DNA of 64,000 nt. It comes from Chlorella sorokiniana. Its lineage: Eukaryota > Chlorophyta > Trebouxiophyceae > Chlorellales > Chlorellaceae. Below the pieces are notes generated by a model, which was not told where the DNA came from, searched no databases, and saw only the letters and a list, made by a program, of their open reading frames with translations. The stretch spans positions 558,001 through 622,000 of the forward strand of contig CP084619.1 in assembly GCA_025917655.1 (NCBI GenBank). The letters are read 5' to 3'. Positions 34,698 to 44,517 of the stretch are shown here, piece by piece (the first letter of the stretch is position 1; every line of letters begins with the position of its first letter). The translations under genes and the position numbers were made by a program.

Positions 34698-34977
34698 ATT
34701 TTGCGCTGCCATGTGCAGCGGCAGCCAGCCTTCCTCGTCCGCACCCCGCCCCCGTCGCCACCGTGCTGGCCGAGGAGAGCTGCCCATCCTCATCTCTTGG
34801 CTGGGGAGGTGTGCCCACTTCTGGAGCAGCAAACGGAAGGCGGCTGCGGCGAGTAGGCTGCCCCACACCTTGAGTCTCCTGCACTCGCGAGTGCCGATCG
34901 GCTGCCTGCTTCTTCCAGCACCAGAACACCAACGCACAGGCCCCAGCAGCCGCCCAGACCAACTTCATAGTAGGCAT
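34000..34977 (-). CDS. Short chimeric ankyrin-like protein with N-terminal membrane segment
   Basis: A 325-residue open frame made by the inverted copy of the ankyrin gene's 3' end. It starts MPTMKLVWAAAGACALVFWC, a membrane or signal segment not found in the main ankyrin gene, then a linker, then ankyrin units EEGWLPLHMAAEAGH and NGCLPLHVAVGNGH, and the same C-terminal domain ending AFDCDAL. Over the first ankyrin unit the frame is shifted against the repeat, so that unit is read as Ala/Gly-rich sequence. Whether it is expressed is unknown. It is head to head with the main gene, starts 568 bases apart. Confidence 0.4.
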   Translation of the reverse strand: MPTMKLVWAAAGACALVFWCWKKQAADRHSRVQETQGVGQPTRRSRLPFAAPEVGTPPQPRDEDGQLSSASTVATGAGCGRGRLAAAAHGSAKWPHGSGAAAAGAAVEVTLHANEEGWLPLHMAAEAGHAAVVQQLLHAAPQAALMPTPNGCLPLHVAVGNGHTSVVQHLLDAVPKAAMQATRAGQLPLHLALPQGHGVPHFAAASLLLRAAAAPRLLDLSILLARGPRGLHLLADFVIARVPLSPLEWQLIPAPCPGILRALPAALTRSADQAREIVHRLSPIDAAWLRTALLCLHVSQRRCRMFLPSDIFPRILMHAFDCDAL

Positions 34978-35545
34978 CCAGCCAGGTGATTTTGTGTGAG
35001 GGGCGCATCAATTCGAGTGAACAGGCGAGGCACCAAAGACTGGATCAAGACTCCAGCCAAGATGACAGGTGTGCAGCTAGCACGCTGCGCAGGCGGCAGG
35101 GACTTTGAGTGGGGAGCTGTGCCAACCAGGGGTGGTAGTGATGCATTTCGCGTCTGTTTGGACGGCTGGGCACGTTGCTGCATGCCGTAGCTTCTCGCTG
35201 CAGCCATGGGCGACGCCACGCCGATCTGCAGAGTTGTAGATGTCGGTGACCGCTTCAAGGTAGCCGGAAACCCTGCGCTCTCTGCACAACCCACAATTTT
35301 CCAGCCGGTGCTGGCTGCCGTTACGCGCGCCCCCAACCTCAACACTCCCTGACTCCTGAGACTGTCGCCCGTGCTTGCTAGGTTGAGGTATTTTTCAACG
35401 AGGACGTGCACGAGGTTTCTCCGCTGCGCACTGAGGAGGAGGCGGCGGTGGTGTGCGACGCCGTCACTCGTGAGTCTTGCCTCGAGTTCCGTCAGCAAAC
35501 GCTCCGCGCTGGCCCTTCTGACAGCACACATAGCTCCAATGGCCG
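34978..35545. promoter_or_regulatory. Region between the two divergent ankyrin genes
   Basis: 568 bases between the start of the short minus-strand ankyrin gene and the main plus-strand one. Any promoter for either should lie here. Small open frames occur but none joins the ankyrin exons with the correct phase. No specific site was recognised. Confidence 0.35.
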
Positions 35546-38500
35546 ATGAATGCAGTGAAGTGGGCTCTGGGTGCGGGGCGGTCTGTTCAGGCAGCAGAGC
35601 TCCGCTTCCAGGATGGTGCGCCTGAGCTGCAAAGTGCGCGGCTGCAAAGGTGAGTGTGTGTTGCGTTTTGCTGCCTGTTGGCAGGGTTTGCATGAAGATC
35701 AGCGCGTACTCCACACTAGGCTTACCATGGGCAATCGTTCCTGCAGGCTTCGCTTGGAGGTGCTCGCTGGTGGCGGCACCCTGCAGGAGCCCCTGCTGGC
35801 TGTGCTGCAGCAGCTTGCCGACTGTGCTGCTAACAACCACTCCACTTCCGAAGGTGAGGTTAGTGGGAGTGGTGTTGTTGTGCTTGTTCTGCGATGACAC
35901 AGTGCCACTGCATTGAGGCTCACTGCTTGGTCTCATGCCTCCCTTGCAGTGCCCCCTCCTCATGTAGCGGCGGTGGGCCTGCTGGGTGCAGCAGTGACCC
36001 AGCGCCATGACGCTGCGCTGGAGATGTTGCTCATGGTCAACCCGTCGGCAGCATCGGCAAAACTTTGGATGTCAAGTGGGGCACAGGAGCCACAAACTGC
36101 AGCATCTCTCCTTCACCTGGCAGCAAAGTGTGGCAGCAGCACAGCCGTCAGGATGCTGTTGGCTGCAGCCCCGAAGTTGGGACGCAGCCAGATGAGGCGG
36201 GCTGGCTGCCGCTGCATCTTGCGGCGCAGAATGGCCACGTGACAGCGGCGCAGCAGCTACTTGATGCATCTTCTGAGGCTGCGACAATACCGGACGAGGA
36301 AGGCTGGCTGCCGCTGCACGTGGCGGCGCAGAATGGCCACACGGCAGTGGTGCAGCAGCTGCTGACGGCAGTTGCTGACGCCGCGATGCAGGCAACTGAG
36401 CAAGGCTGGCTGCCCCTGCATCATGCGGCGCAGAATGGTCACACGGCAGTGGTGCAGCAGCTGCTTGATGCAGCTGCTGAGGCCGCGATGCAGGCAACTG
36501 AGGAAGGCTGGCTGCCGCTGCATGTGGCGGCGGCGAACGGCCACACGGCAGTGGTGCAGCAGCTGCTTGATGCAGCTGCTGAGGCTGCGACAAGACCGGA
36601 CGAGGAAGGCTGGCTGCCGCTGCACGTGGCAGCGCAGAATGGCCACACGGCAGTGGTGCAGCAGCTGTTGGCGGCAGCTGCTGAGGCCGCGACAAGACCA
36701 GACGAGGAAGGCTATCTGCCGCTGCATTTTGCGGCGCAGAATGGCCACACGGCGGTCGCGCAGCAGCTGCTTGATGCATCTGCTGAGGCCGCGATGCAGG
36801 CAACTGAGGAAAGCTGGCTGCCGCTGCATTTTGCGGCACGGAATGGCCACACAGCAGTGGTGCAGCAGCTGCTTGATGCAGCTGCTGAGGCTGCGACAAG
36901 ACCGGACGAGGAAGGCTGGCTGCCGCTGCATTTTGCAGCACGGAATGGCCACACGGCAGTGGTGCAGCAGCTGCTTGATGCAGCTGCTGAGGCTGCGACA
37001 AGACCAGACGAGGAAGGCTATCTGCCGCTGCATGTGGCGGCGGCGAAAGGCCACACGGCAGTGGTGCAGCAGCTGCTGGCGGCAGCCTCTGGGGCCGCGA
37101 TGCGAGCTAAAAATGATGGCTGGCTGCCGCTGCATGTGGCGGCGGCGGAAGGCCACGCAGCAGTGGTGCAGCAGCTGCTGGCGGCAGCTGCTGAGGCTGT
37201 GACACAGCCAGATGAGGATGGCTGGCTGCCGCTGCATGTGGCAGCGCACAATGGCCACGCGGCAGTGGTGCAGCAGCTACGTGATGCTGCCCCGCAGGCG
37301 GCGATGGTGCCAACGCGTGACGGTTTCCTGCCTCTGCATTCGGCGGCGCAGAATGGCCACGCGGCAGTGGTGCAGCAGCTACTTGTTGCTGCTGCGAAGG
37401 CCGCAATGCATGCTGCAGGGCAAGGCTGGCTGCCGCTGCATGTGGCGGCGGCGCAAGGCCATGCGGCAGTGGTGCAGCAGCTGCTGGCAGCAGCCGCTGA
37501 GGCTGCGACACAGCCGGATGAGACAGGCTGTCTGCCGCTGCATTTTGCTGCACAGAGAGGCCACACGGCAGTGGTGCAGCAGCTGCTGGCGGCAGCTGCG
37601 GACGCCGCAATGCAAGCTAAAAATGATGGCCGGCTGCCGCTGCATCTTGCAGCGCAAGGCCACACGGCAGTGGTGCAGCAGCTACTTGAAGCTGCCCCGC
37701 AGGCCGCTTTGGTGCCAACACCTGACGGTTTCCTGCCTCTGCATTTGGCAGCGCATAATGGCCACACGGCAGTGATGCAGCAGCTGCTGGTGGCATCTGC
37801 TGAGGCCGCGATGCATGCGACTGAGCAAGGCTGGCTGCCGCTTCATGTGGCGGCGGCGCAAGGCCACGCGGCAGTTGTGCAGCAGCTGCTGGCGGCAGCT
37901 GTTGATGCTGCGGTACAGCCGGATGAGGATGGCTGGCTGCCGCTGCATGTGGCAGCGCAATATGGCCACGCAGCAGCTGTGCAGCAGCTGCTGGCGGCAG
38001 CTGCTGAGGCTGCGACACAGCCGGGGAGAAAGGCTGGCTGCCGCTGCATCTTGTAGCGCAGAATGGCCACGCGGCAGTGGTGCAGCAGCTGCTGGCAGCA
38101 GCCTCTGAGGCCGCGATGCATGCGACTGAGCAAGGCTGGCTGCCGCTGCATCATGCGGCGCAGAATGGTCACGCGGCAGTGGCGCGGCAGCTACTTGATG
38201 CGGCTGCTGAGGCTGCGATGCATGCAACCGAGCAAGGCTGGCTGCCGCTGCATGTGGCGGCGGCGAAAGGCCACGCGGCAGTGGTGCAGCAGCTGCTGGC
38301 AGCAGCCTCTGAGGCCCCGATGCATGCGACTGAGCAAGGCTGGCTGCCGCTGCATCATGCGGCACAGGAAGGCCACGCGGCAGTGGTGCAGCAGCTGCTG
38401 GCGGCAGCTGTTGAGGCTGCGGTACAGCCGGATGAGGATGGCTGGCTGCCGCTGCATGTGGCAGCGCAAAATGGCCACACGGCAGTGGTGCAGCGGCTGC

Positions 38501-39475
38501 TGGCGGCAGCTGCTGAGGCTGCGACACAGCCGGGGAAAAGGCTGGCTGTCCCTGCATCTTGCGGCGCAGAATGGCCACGCGGCAGTGGTGCAGCAGCTAC
38601 TTGATGCATCTGCTGAGGCTGCGATGCATGCAACTGAGCAAGGCTGGCTGCCGCTGCATGTGGCGGCGGCGAAAGGCCATGCGGCAGTTGTGCAGCAGCT
38701 GCTGGCGGCAGCTGCTGAGGCTGCGACACAGTCGGATGAGGAAGGCTGGCTGCCGCTGCATTTTGCGGCGGCAAACGGCCACACGGCAGTGGTGCAGCAG
38801 CTGCTGGCGGCAGCTGTGGAGGTCACATTGCATGCAAATGAGGAAGGCTGGCTGCCGCTGCATATGGCGGCGGAAGCAGGCCACGCAGCAGTTGTGCAGC
38901 AGCTACTTCATGCTGCCCCACAGGCGGCGCTGATGCCAACGCCCAACGGTTGCCTGCCTCTGCATGTGGCGGTGGGGAATGGCCACACATCAGTTGTGCA
39001 GCACCTGCTGGATGCTGTTCCGAAAGCCGCAATGCAGGCAACACGGGCAGGCCAGCTGCCTCTGCACTTGGCACTCCCCCAAGGCCATGGCGTCCCGCAT
39101 TTTGCTGCTGCCAGCCTCCTTCTCCGTGCAGCAGCAGCACCCAGGCTGCTTGACCTGTCCATTCTGCTTGCCCGCGGTCCACGCGGGCTGCATCTGCTGG
39201 CCGATTTTGTGATTGCTCGAGTTCCTCTATCTCCCCTCGAGTGGCAGCTCATCCCAGCCCCCTGCCCAGGCATCCTGCGCGCCCTGCCAGCCGCTCTCAC
39301 CCGGTCAGCAGACCAGGCCCGCGAGATTGTGCATCGGCTGTCCCCCGTCGACGCAGCGTGGCTGCGCACAGCGTTGCTGTGCCTGCACGTCTCCCAACGT
39401 CGGTGCAGAATGTTCCTGCCCTCTGATATCTTTCCTCGCATCCTGATGCATGCTTTCGATTGTGATGCCTTATGA
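35546..39475 (+). CDS. Giant ankyrin-repeat protein, about 29 near-identical units
   Basis: Three exons with agreeing phases: 35546-35649 (MNAVKWALGAGRSVQAAELR), 35747-35853 (LRLEVLAGGGTLQEPLLAVL) and 35950-39475. A degenerate ankyrin region comes first (HVAAVGLLGAAVTQRHDAAL, SLLHLAAKCGSSTAVRMLLA). Then 34-residue units repeat about 29 times with consensus EEGWLPLHVAAQNGHTAVVQ followed by QLLxAAAEAAxxxx. A unique C-terminal domain follows (LLDLSILLARGPRGLHLLAD) and ends AFDCDAL. No membrane segment or enzyme domain is seen, so it is likely a protein-interaction scaffold. Single-base frame breaks lie near 36180, 38030 and 38535; the last two are both in the same G run before a unit. Downstream, at 39757-39790, is the TGTAA-bearing dispersed tail. 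Confidence 0.75.
36184..39080 (+). repeat. 102-base tandem array encoding ankyrin units
   Basis: About 29 units of 102 bases. Neighbouring and distant units share long identical blocks such as GGCTGGCTGCCGCTGCA and GGCCACACGGCAGTGGTGCA, including at third codon positions. Codes for the two variable residues after LLxAAAEAA fall into a few classes (AT, RPD, QPD, VPT), repeated in patches, which suggests block duplication and gene conversion. Confidence 0.9.
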
Positions 39476-40572
39476 TCCCCCTCCCAGCTTTGCCCGTGTG
39501 CTGCTGTCCCTTGTGAGAACCCTCTATGGAAGATGGGGTTTTCCGTGTGTGACACAACGACGGTGGCCTTGCTGGGTGCCAGGAAAGCTATGTGCCTTCT
39601 CCGCGCTTTGCAGCATCATGATCCAGCAAGTGCTCGGCCATCTGCGCAGGCCAGCATGTGCAGTGGACGTGGGCGAGGCGCCTGCAGCTTCTAGGCGGCC
39701 TAAACTTGCCCATGCATATCTCTTGCAGCAGAGGATGTTAGCATTCTGAGGCTTGTCATCGCTGTTGTGATGTAGACGGGTGTAACAGGAGTCCCTCGCA
39801 ATCTTCAACCACAACAAGACGGCATGGCCGCGCTTCGCGATAAAGAGCAGGGAGGCTGAGGCAGCAGGGAGCCCCACATTTGGCCAAGCCAGAGCGCAGA
39901 CTCCCACACGCCAACGCGGCAGAAGCAGCCCCTTTCTCGACACAAGAGCTTGGGATGCGCCGATCAGGGTGGGCAGTACTTGGATAGAGGTGGCGGGCGC
40001 CGGCGAGTTCCAAACAGGCCAGCGGCCAGGTCATGATACGCGCAAGAGGGCAGCGCGGGCTTGACAGCCGCGGCTGTCGCCATGCCCCCTCGCAGGCAGC
40101 GGGCGGGCCGCGGCCTGCAACTGCGGCCACTTAGTGGGGTCCACTGCTCGGTATGGCGCCGGCATCAAAATATCTGGCGTGAGCCAGGCCCCATATGGGA
40201 TGCATCCGTAGAAGATGAGGGCCTAGCACGGATGCTATTACGGAGACCCATGCGCGGTGACGCGTTGGAGAAGCAAATCAGGCATCCCACTAGCTATGTA
40301 TGGTGAGGCACAAACGCAATGCTGGCTGGCGGGCGCCCGTGTTGGGCGGGGGCACAAGCATTGGCTGGGGTGGGCGTAGCGGAGGGCAAGGGAAATGGGT
40401 GGCGCTCGTGAGCCCAACCATCGCACAACCAGCAGAGCACGAAGCGCAGGGAGGCGGGGGGGCCCAGGGCGTCGGTTTCGCATGTGGGCGCCATCACACG
40501 TTGCGTCAGAGCGTTACCACGGCTCAGGTTGGGAACGGGGACAAGCATGAAGAGACAGGCACCCGAGGGGGC
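38778..40572 (+). repeat. Right arm of the 1.8 kb inverted repeat
   Basis: Holds the last units and C-terminus of the main ankyrin gene (to 39475) and about 1.1 kb of flank, repeated inverted at 32907-34697. The protein-coding part differs from the left arm by one residue in the unique C-terminal domain (Val here, Ile there, in SP-DAAW). The outer end is GGCACCCGAGGGGG followed by unrelated sequence. Confidence 0.9.
39750..39791 (+). mobile_element. Short copy of the dispersed LINE-type 3' tail
   Basis: Reads GGCTTGTCATCGCTGTTGTG then ATGTAGACGGGTGTAACAGG, matching the end of the tails at 30440 and 50106. It sits about 280 bases after the ankyrin stop codon and contains TGTAA, the green-algal poly(A) signal. 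An inverted copy lies in the left arm at 33689-33730. Confidence 0.5.
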
Positions 40573-42245
40573 CCGGAACAGTTGCAGAAAAAAAGCTAAC
40601 AGTACTAATACAATAGTTAATGCAGACTGGTCGCTTAACCCCCTAGGGTTGAAATCTAATTCCGTCGGATTGGCCGAGTGGTTATCAATAGCTGTTAAGT
40701 TGATGGGGAGACCCGCGCAGGTTCATTGGTCCCTATCAACCACCCGCCGCCAAGGACAACACCTCCGACACGCCAGTGAAGCTGCCGGGCAAGGACGCAT
40801 GCCAGCCATATGTTGGAGCGCGACAGCTGCACCTGGGGCAGCCGCCTCTCAACCAGCTGAGCAGGAATGGAGCCAACAACAAGGCTGCACGGGGAAGGCC
40901 CAACAGTGGTGGCACCGGTCCGGGGCGGGGTTGACGCGCGTGCACGCACATGCACGGCTGGTTGATGTGAAGCCACACAGCCGTGGGGCGCGTCGTATTG
41001 ATCAGCCGCCAGAAATGCTCCTTGCGGGAGTTCTCTTAGCGCAGTCGCGACAACAGCAACCGCACTGCTCCAACAGGCTTAGGCAGCGGGGTTGGCAAGG
41101 GCCCACAACGGCTCTAGGTGTTGCACGTCGTGGCGGCGCTCAGGGGGCAAAACAAGGAGAGACTTGCCAGTGCGTACAGTGTAGGCAGGCGACACCAGGG
41201 GCTCGTGGCCCGGCCGGCGCCAGCCAAGGCTCAAGCAGGGTGGCAGCGGCGGCGGCGGCGCGCAGCGGCGGCAGCTGCCCAACAGCCAATGCGGCGCGGG
41301 TGGCACGCGTAGCCTCCACCCACGCAGGCGGCAGAGCAGCAGTCAGGGCAGCCGGGGCGGGCGGCATGCTCCTCCTCAAGAGCAGGAAAGGGAAGGTGCA
41401 AGGGGAGGAAAAGAAGCGGCGGCGTGATAAGCACGGGTCGGCAATACAAACTCATACTGGAAGCTCAGGCAAGATGATCAAGAGCCATGAACGACAGGTT
41501 CAGATCTGCTTGGCATGCTAGCACTCTTTGGCTGTCTGCTGCACCACCTGTGCACTGCGCTGCCAGGGAAGCCAAGCGAGCCAAACAAAGGCAAACCCCC
41601 AAGGCACCCGACATGCTCACCCTGCCACCTGTGAACGACAAGGGCGAAGGGCGGCGGCGGCCCTCTCGTTCTTGCCTTCTCTTTGCCTCCACAACCAGTT
41701 TTCATCACATCCGCCCTGACCTGACCAGCCGAATCAGGGAAACACAGACTCGCTTAATTACAGGCAGCATGCGGTGATCAGATGAATGCTAGTATATGTC
41801 CTCCTCAGCAAACAGTCTGTCAAATGTTCAATGTCCAGACAGCCAGGGCAATCTGGAAGTTGGGCACAGCAGGGCACAGCATGGAAGTGCCTCAAGCGCA
41901 GTGTGCATGCAGAGTTTGAAGGCAACCTTTACGCTTGTCTACTAGCGGCGGCAATGACGTGCACCAGGATTGGTGACGCTCCCTTTGAGCCATACGCAAG
42001 TTGAATCACAGCCCGGCTCCAACTTGCTGGTGAGCAGCCACGATTGTTGTGCAAGCCCTGCAGCGTTAATTTGCGCGTAGGACTCGAGCCTGCGCCAGTC
42101 ACCGCGATTGTGTGCCCTTGCCCCGCTCCACTGCCAGCTGCTCTCGCTGGTTCACAGCAGCAGTTTGTGTGCCAAAGCCTGTCTGTCCCCTACTCATCTC
42201 CACATTATTCTTGTGTTTCCATGTGCAATGCATGCGCAGCGGTGG
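40573..42245. other. No gene seen; contains a tRNA-like relic and the start of a segmental duplicate
   Basis: No supported exon in about 1.7 kb. A tRNA-like sequence lies at 40664-40740. From 41817 the sequence matches the flank of the second pyruvyl transferase gene and forms the 5' part of duplicate unit 1. Between these the DNA is GC-rich with (CGG)-type patches near 41240-41280. Confidence 0.45.
40664..40740 (+). pseudogene. Degenerate tRNA-like sequence
   Basis: Has a clear D-arm block TTGGCCGAGTGGTTA, then ATCAATAGCTGTTAAGTTGAT, where ATCAA and TTGAT can pair around an enlarged loop containing GTT, and a block GGGGAGACCCGCGCAGGTTCAT like a variable and T arm. The acceptor ends do not pair, so it is not a working tRNA. 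It could be a tRNA relic or the head of a tRNA-derived SINE. Confidence 0.4.
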
Positions 42246-44517
42246 ATGGGGGCAGCCATGGCCCCGCAGCAGCATGGCCGGCAGGCGGGCGGGTGGGCGC
42301 GTTACCTGCGCGTGGCTGCCACGCTGCTGCTGTGCGTCACGCTGGTGATGTGGTCCAAGCTGGGTGACGTCTCCATCTCCAGCCAGACAGTGCCGCAGCA
42401 GCCCAAGTCCAGCGTGTTTCTCACGCCGGCCACACACCCAGACGCCACCCCAGCCTCTACCATGGACGGCGGCCAGAGTGGCGATGCCTTGCAGGCCAGC
42501 AGCGGCGGCAGCGGGGCTGAGGAGGAGGACGAGGATGAGGGCGTGAATCGCGGCGACGAGGACAGAAGCAGCGGCGAGGGCAGCGGCAGCAGCCCAGGCG
42601 GCGGCAGCAGCGAGGCGCCGCGCAGGGTGCGCTTGGGCTGGATGGGCAAAGTGTTCTACGATCGCCCCCCTCTGGGCTGTCCATGCACGAGGCGGTCAAG
42701 GTGGCCACCGATAACACCGGGAACATGGTGTGGGCGTATGGCGCGTGGCAGCTGCTGGACCACCAACGGGTGGAGGTGGTGCACATGACGCGGCCGCCTC
42801 ACAAAGCGGACGTCGCTGCCGTGCTCATTCCCACCGCCAACCTGTTGTTCGACCGGCTCAAGTACAACCGCAGCGTGATGGTCGGCATGACCAACATGCT
42901 GCTCGACGTCACGCGTTCCATCCGAGTGCCCTCCGCCTTGCTTGGCATCGGCTCCCAAATCGAGTTCACTCAGCCGCTGGCGGGGGGGGGGGGCGGCGGG
43001 GGGGCCCAAGCCCCCACCGCCGACTTCTCGGCGGCCGACAAGGTGCAGCTGCCGTCGACGCAGGTGGCGCTGCTGCAGCGGGTGGTGGATTCAGGCGGGT
43101 TCATCAGCACGCGCGGCGCCTTCACCGCCCGCATCCTGGAGGCCAACGGCCTGCCGCCGCCGCTGCCCCTGGGCTGCCCCTCCCTCTTCCTCAACCACAA
43201 CCCTGCGCTGGGCGCGGAGCTGCAGCGCAAGTGGGACGCGGTGCTGGCCAAGCGCTCCACCTCCCTGCGCTTGGCGGTCACGCTGCCCAGCAAGTCGCGC
43301 TACAAGAAGTTGCCGCCCTACGCCGACATGCTGGCGGTGCGCGTGCTCAAGCGCTTCCCCAACAGCGTGGTGGTGCTGCAAACGGAGGACGACGCCTACA
43401 TGCTGCAACGCCTGCACTCCAAGCTGGACCTGTACGTGCCGGTGGACCGCGTACGCTACTTCTTCGACCCGCGCTCTTGGGTGGAGGGCCTGGCGGCCTG
43501 CTGCGACTTTGTATTCGGCTTTAGGTGGGGCGCGGCGCCAGCGGTGGGTGCAGCTGTGTTGGCGGGGCCTTAGGGAACAAGCGGGGGCATGGGGTGCTTC
43601 CTAAAGCTGCAGGCTGGCGATGCGTTGATCTGTGGTTGGCGTTTGTGGCAACACACAGTGTTTGTGCTGCCACGCGCTGACCACTAATTCTGCTGCCGGT
43701 GCCCTCCCCTCTGTGCAGGATCCACGGCACGATGGCAGGTGGGAAGCGCTGGCTGCTGCGCTAAATGCTACAGCTTAGGAGGGGCGCGGGCCCGCCAGCA
43801 GCAGCCGTCTTGTCCTGCCCAACTGCCCGCCACCCCCAACGCCTTGCTGTCCCCGGCTTGGATCGCCGCGCGGCGCCATCGTCGCCCCCACCCCCGCTCC
43901 TGCCTCCCTCCCCTCCCCACATCCACGAATTGCAGCCCTGGCAGCCGGAGTGCCTGGCATCGTGGTGTCCAAGGACTACCGCATCAAGGAGCTGGCGGAG
44001 GGCATGGCGCTGCCCACGGTGGACCTGCTCGACTTCCTGGCAGCCGTGGACCTCGACAAATTCGACCTGTTCGACTTCATGGCCAGCGTCAAAGCCTACG
44101 ACGCCAGGGGCTTTGACGCCCACCGCGCCGAGGTGGCTGCAGAGTATGTGCGCCAGTTCGAGAAGCTGGGCGTGCCTCTCAACCCAGAGGTGGCGGCAAT
44201 GGCGGGGGCTGCCCCTGCTGCGGGCGCGGGGGTGGGGCTGGCGGCAGCGGGGTCGAGCGACTCGTGAGCTCCAACCCTACGCAGGGCACGACAGAGCGCC
44301 CGTTTCCCGATACCTGTTCTCTCTGTGCAATGTCCTTCGGTGCCAATTTCTTGTTTGTGCAACAACATCCACAATAGCACGACAGGTGTACAGTTGCAAG
44401 AAAACAAACAAACAAACCACCCTGTTGGGGGCATTGTGCAGAAAGGGGCACAGAGCAAGATGGAAGGGACAACGGAATGCGATTTCTCACAGTGAGCAGT
44501 TACCTGGCAGCTCAGAG
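41817..44517 (+). repeat. Segmental duplicate, unit 1
   Basis: About 2.7 kb that matches 47346-50341 in order: upstream flank (CAGACAGCCAG, CTTGTCTACTAGCGGCGGCA, CCGGCTCCAACTTGCTGGT), the pyruvyl transferase-like gene, and the downstream flank to GTGAGCAG.TACC.GGCAGC. Both units run in the same direction with 2.8 kb of unrelated sequence between. Flanks are more diverged than the exons. Confidence 0.8.
42246..44267 (+). CDS. Polysaccharide pyruvyl transferase-like protein, copy 1
   Basis: Likely a Golgi enzyme of the polysaccharide pyruvyl transferase type (PF04230), which puts a pyruvate ketal on sugars from phosphoenolpyruvate. The start at 42246 gives a basic tail and YLRVAATLLLCVTLVMW, a type II anchor, then an acidic Ser/Gly stem. 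The catalytic part begins RVRLGWMGKVFYDRP and includes GGFISTRGAFTARILEANG, LGCPSLFLNHNP, FRIHGTMAALAAGVPGIVVS and KDYRIKELAEGMALP. Exons: to 43524, a 20-base microexon 43719-43738 coding IHGTMA, and 43936-44267. One single-base slip near 42667 in a C run is absent from copy 2. Confidence 0.68.

Noticed and set aside
36072-38826. Long minus-strand open frames across the ankyrin array
   Set aside because: They are mirror frames of the 102-base repeat. The plus strand gives well-formed ankyrin units; the antisense products are repetitive Gln/His/Ala strings with no family pattern.
36184-39080. CRISPR-like array
   Set aside because: The regular 102-base spacing is a coding repeat with no unique spacers; units are ankyrin codons throughout.
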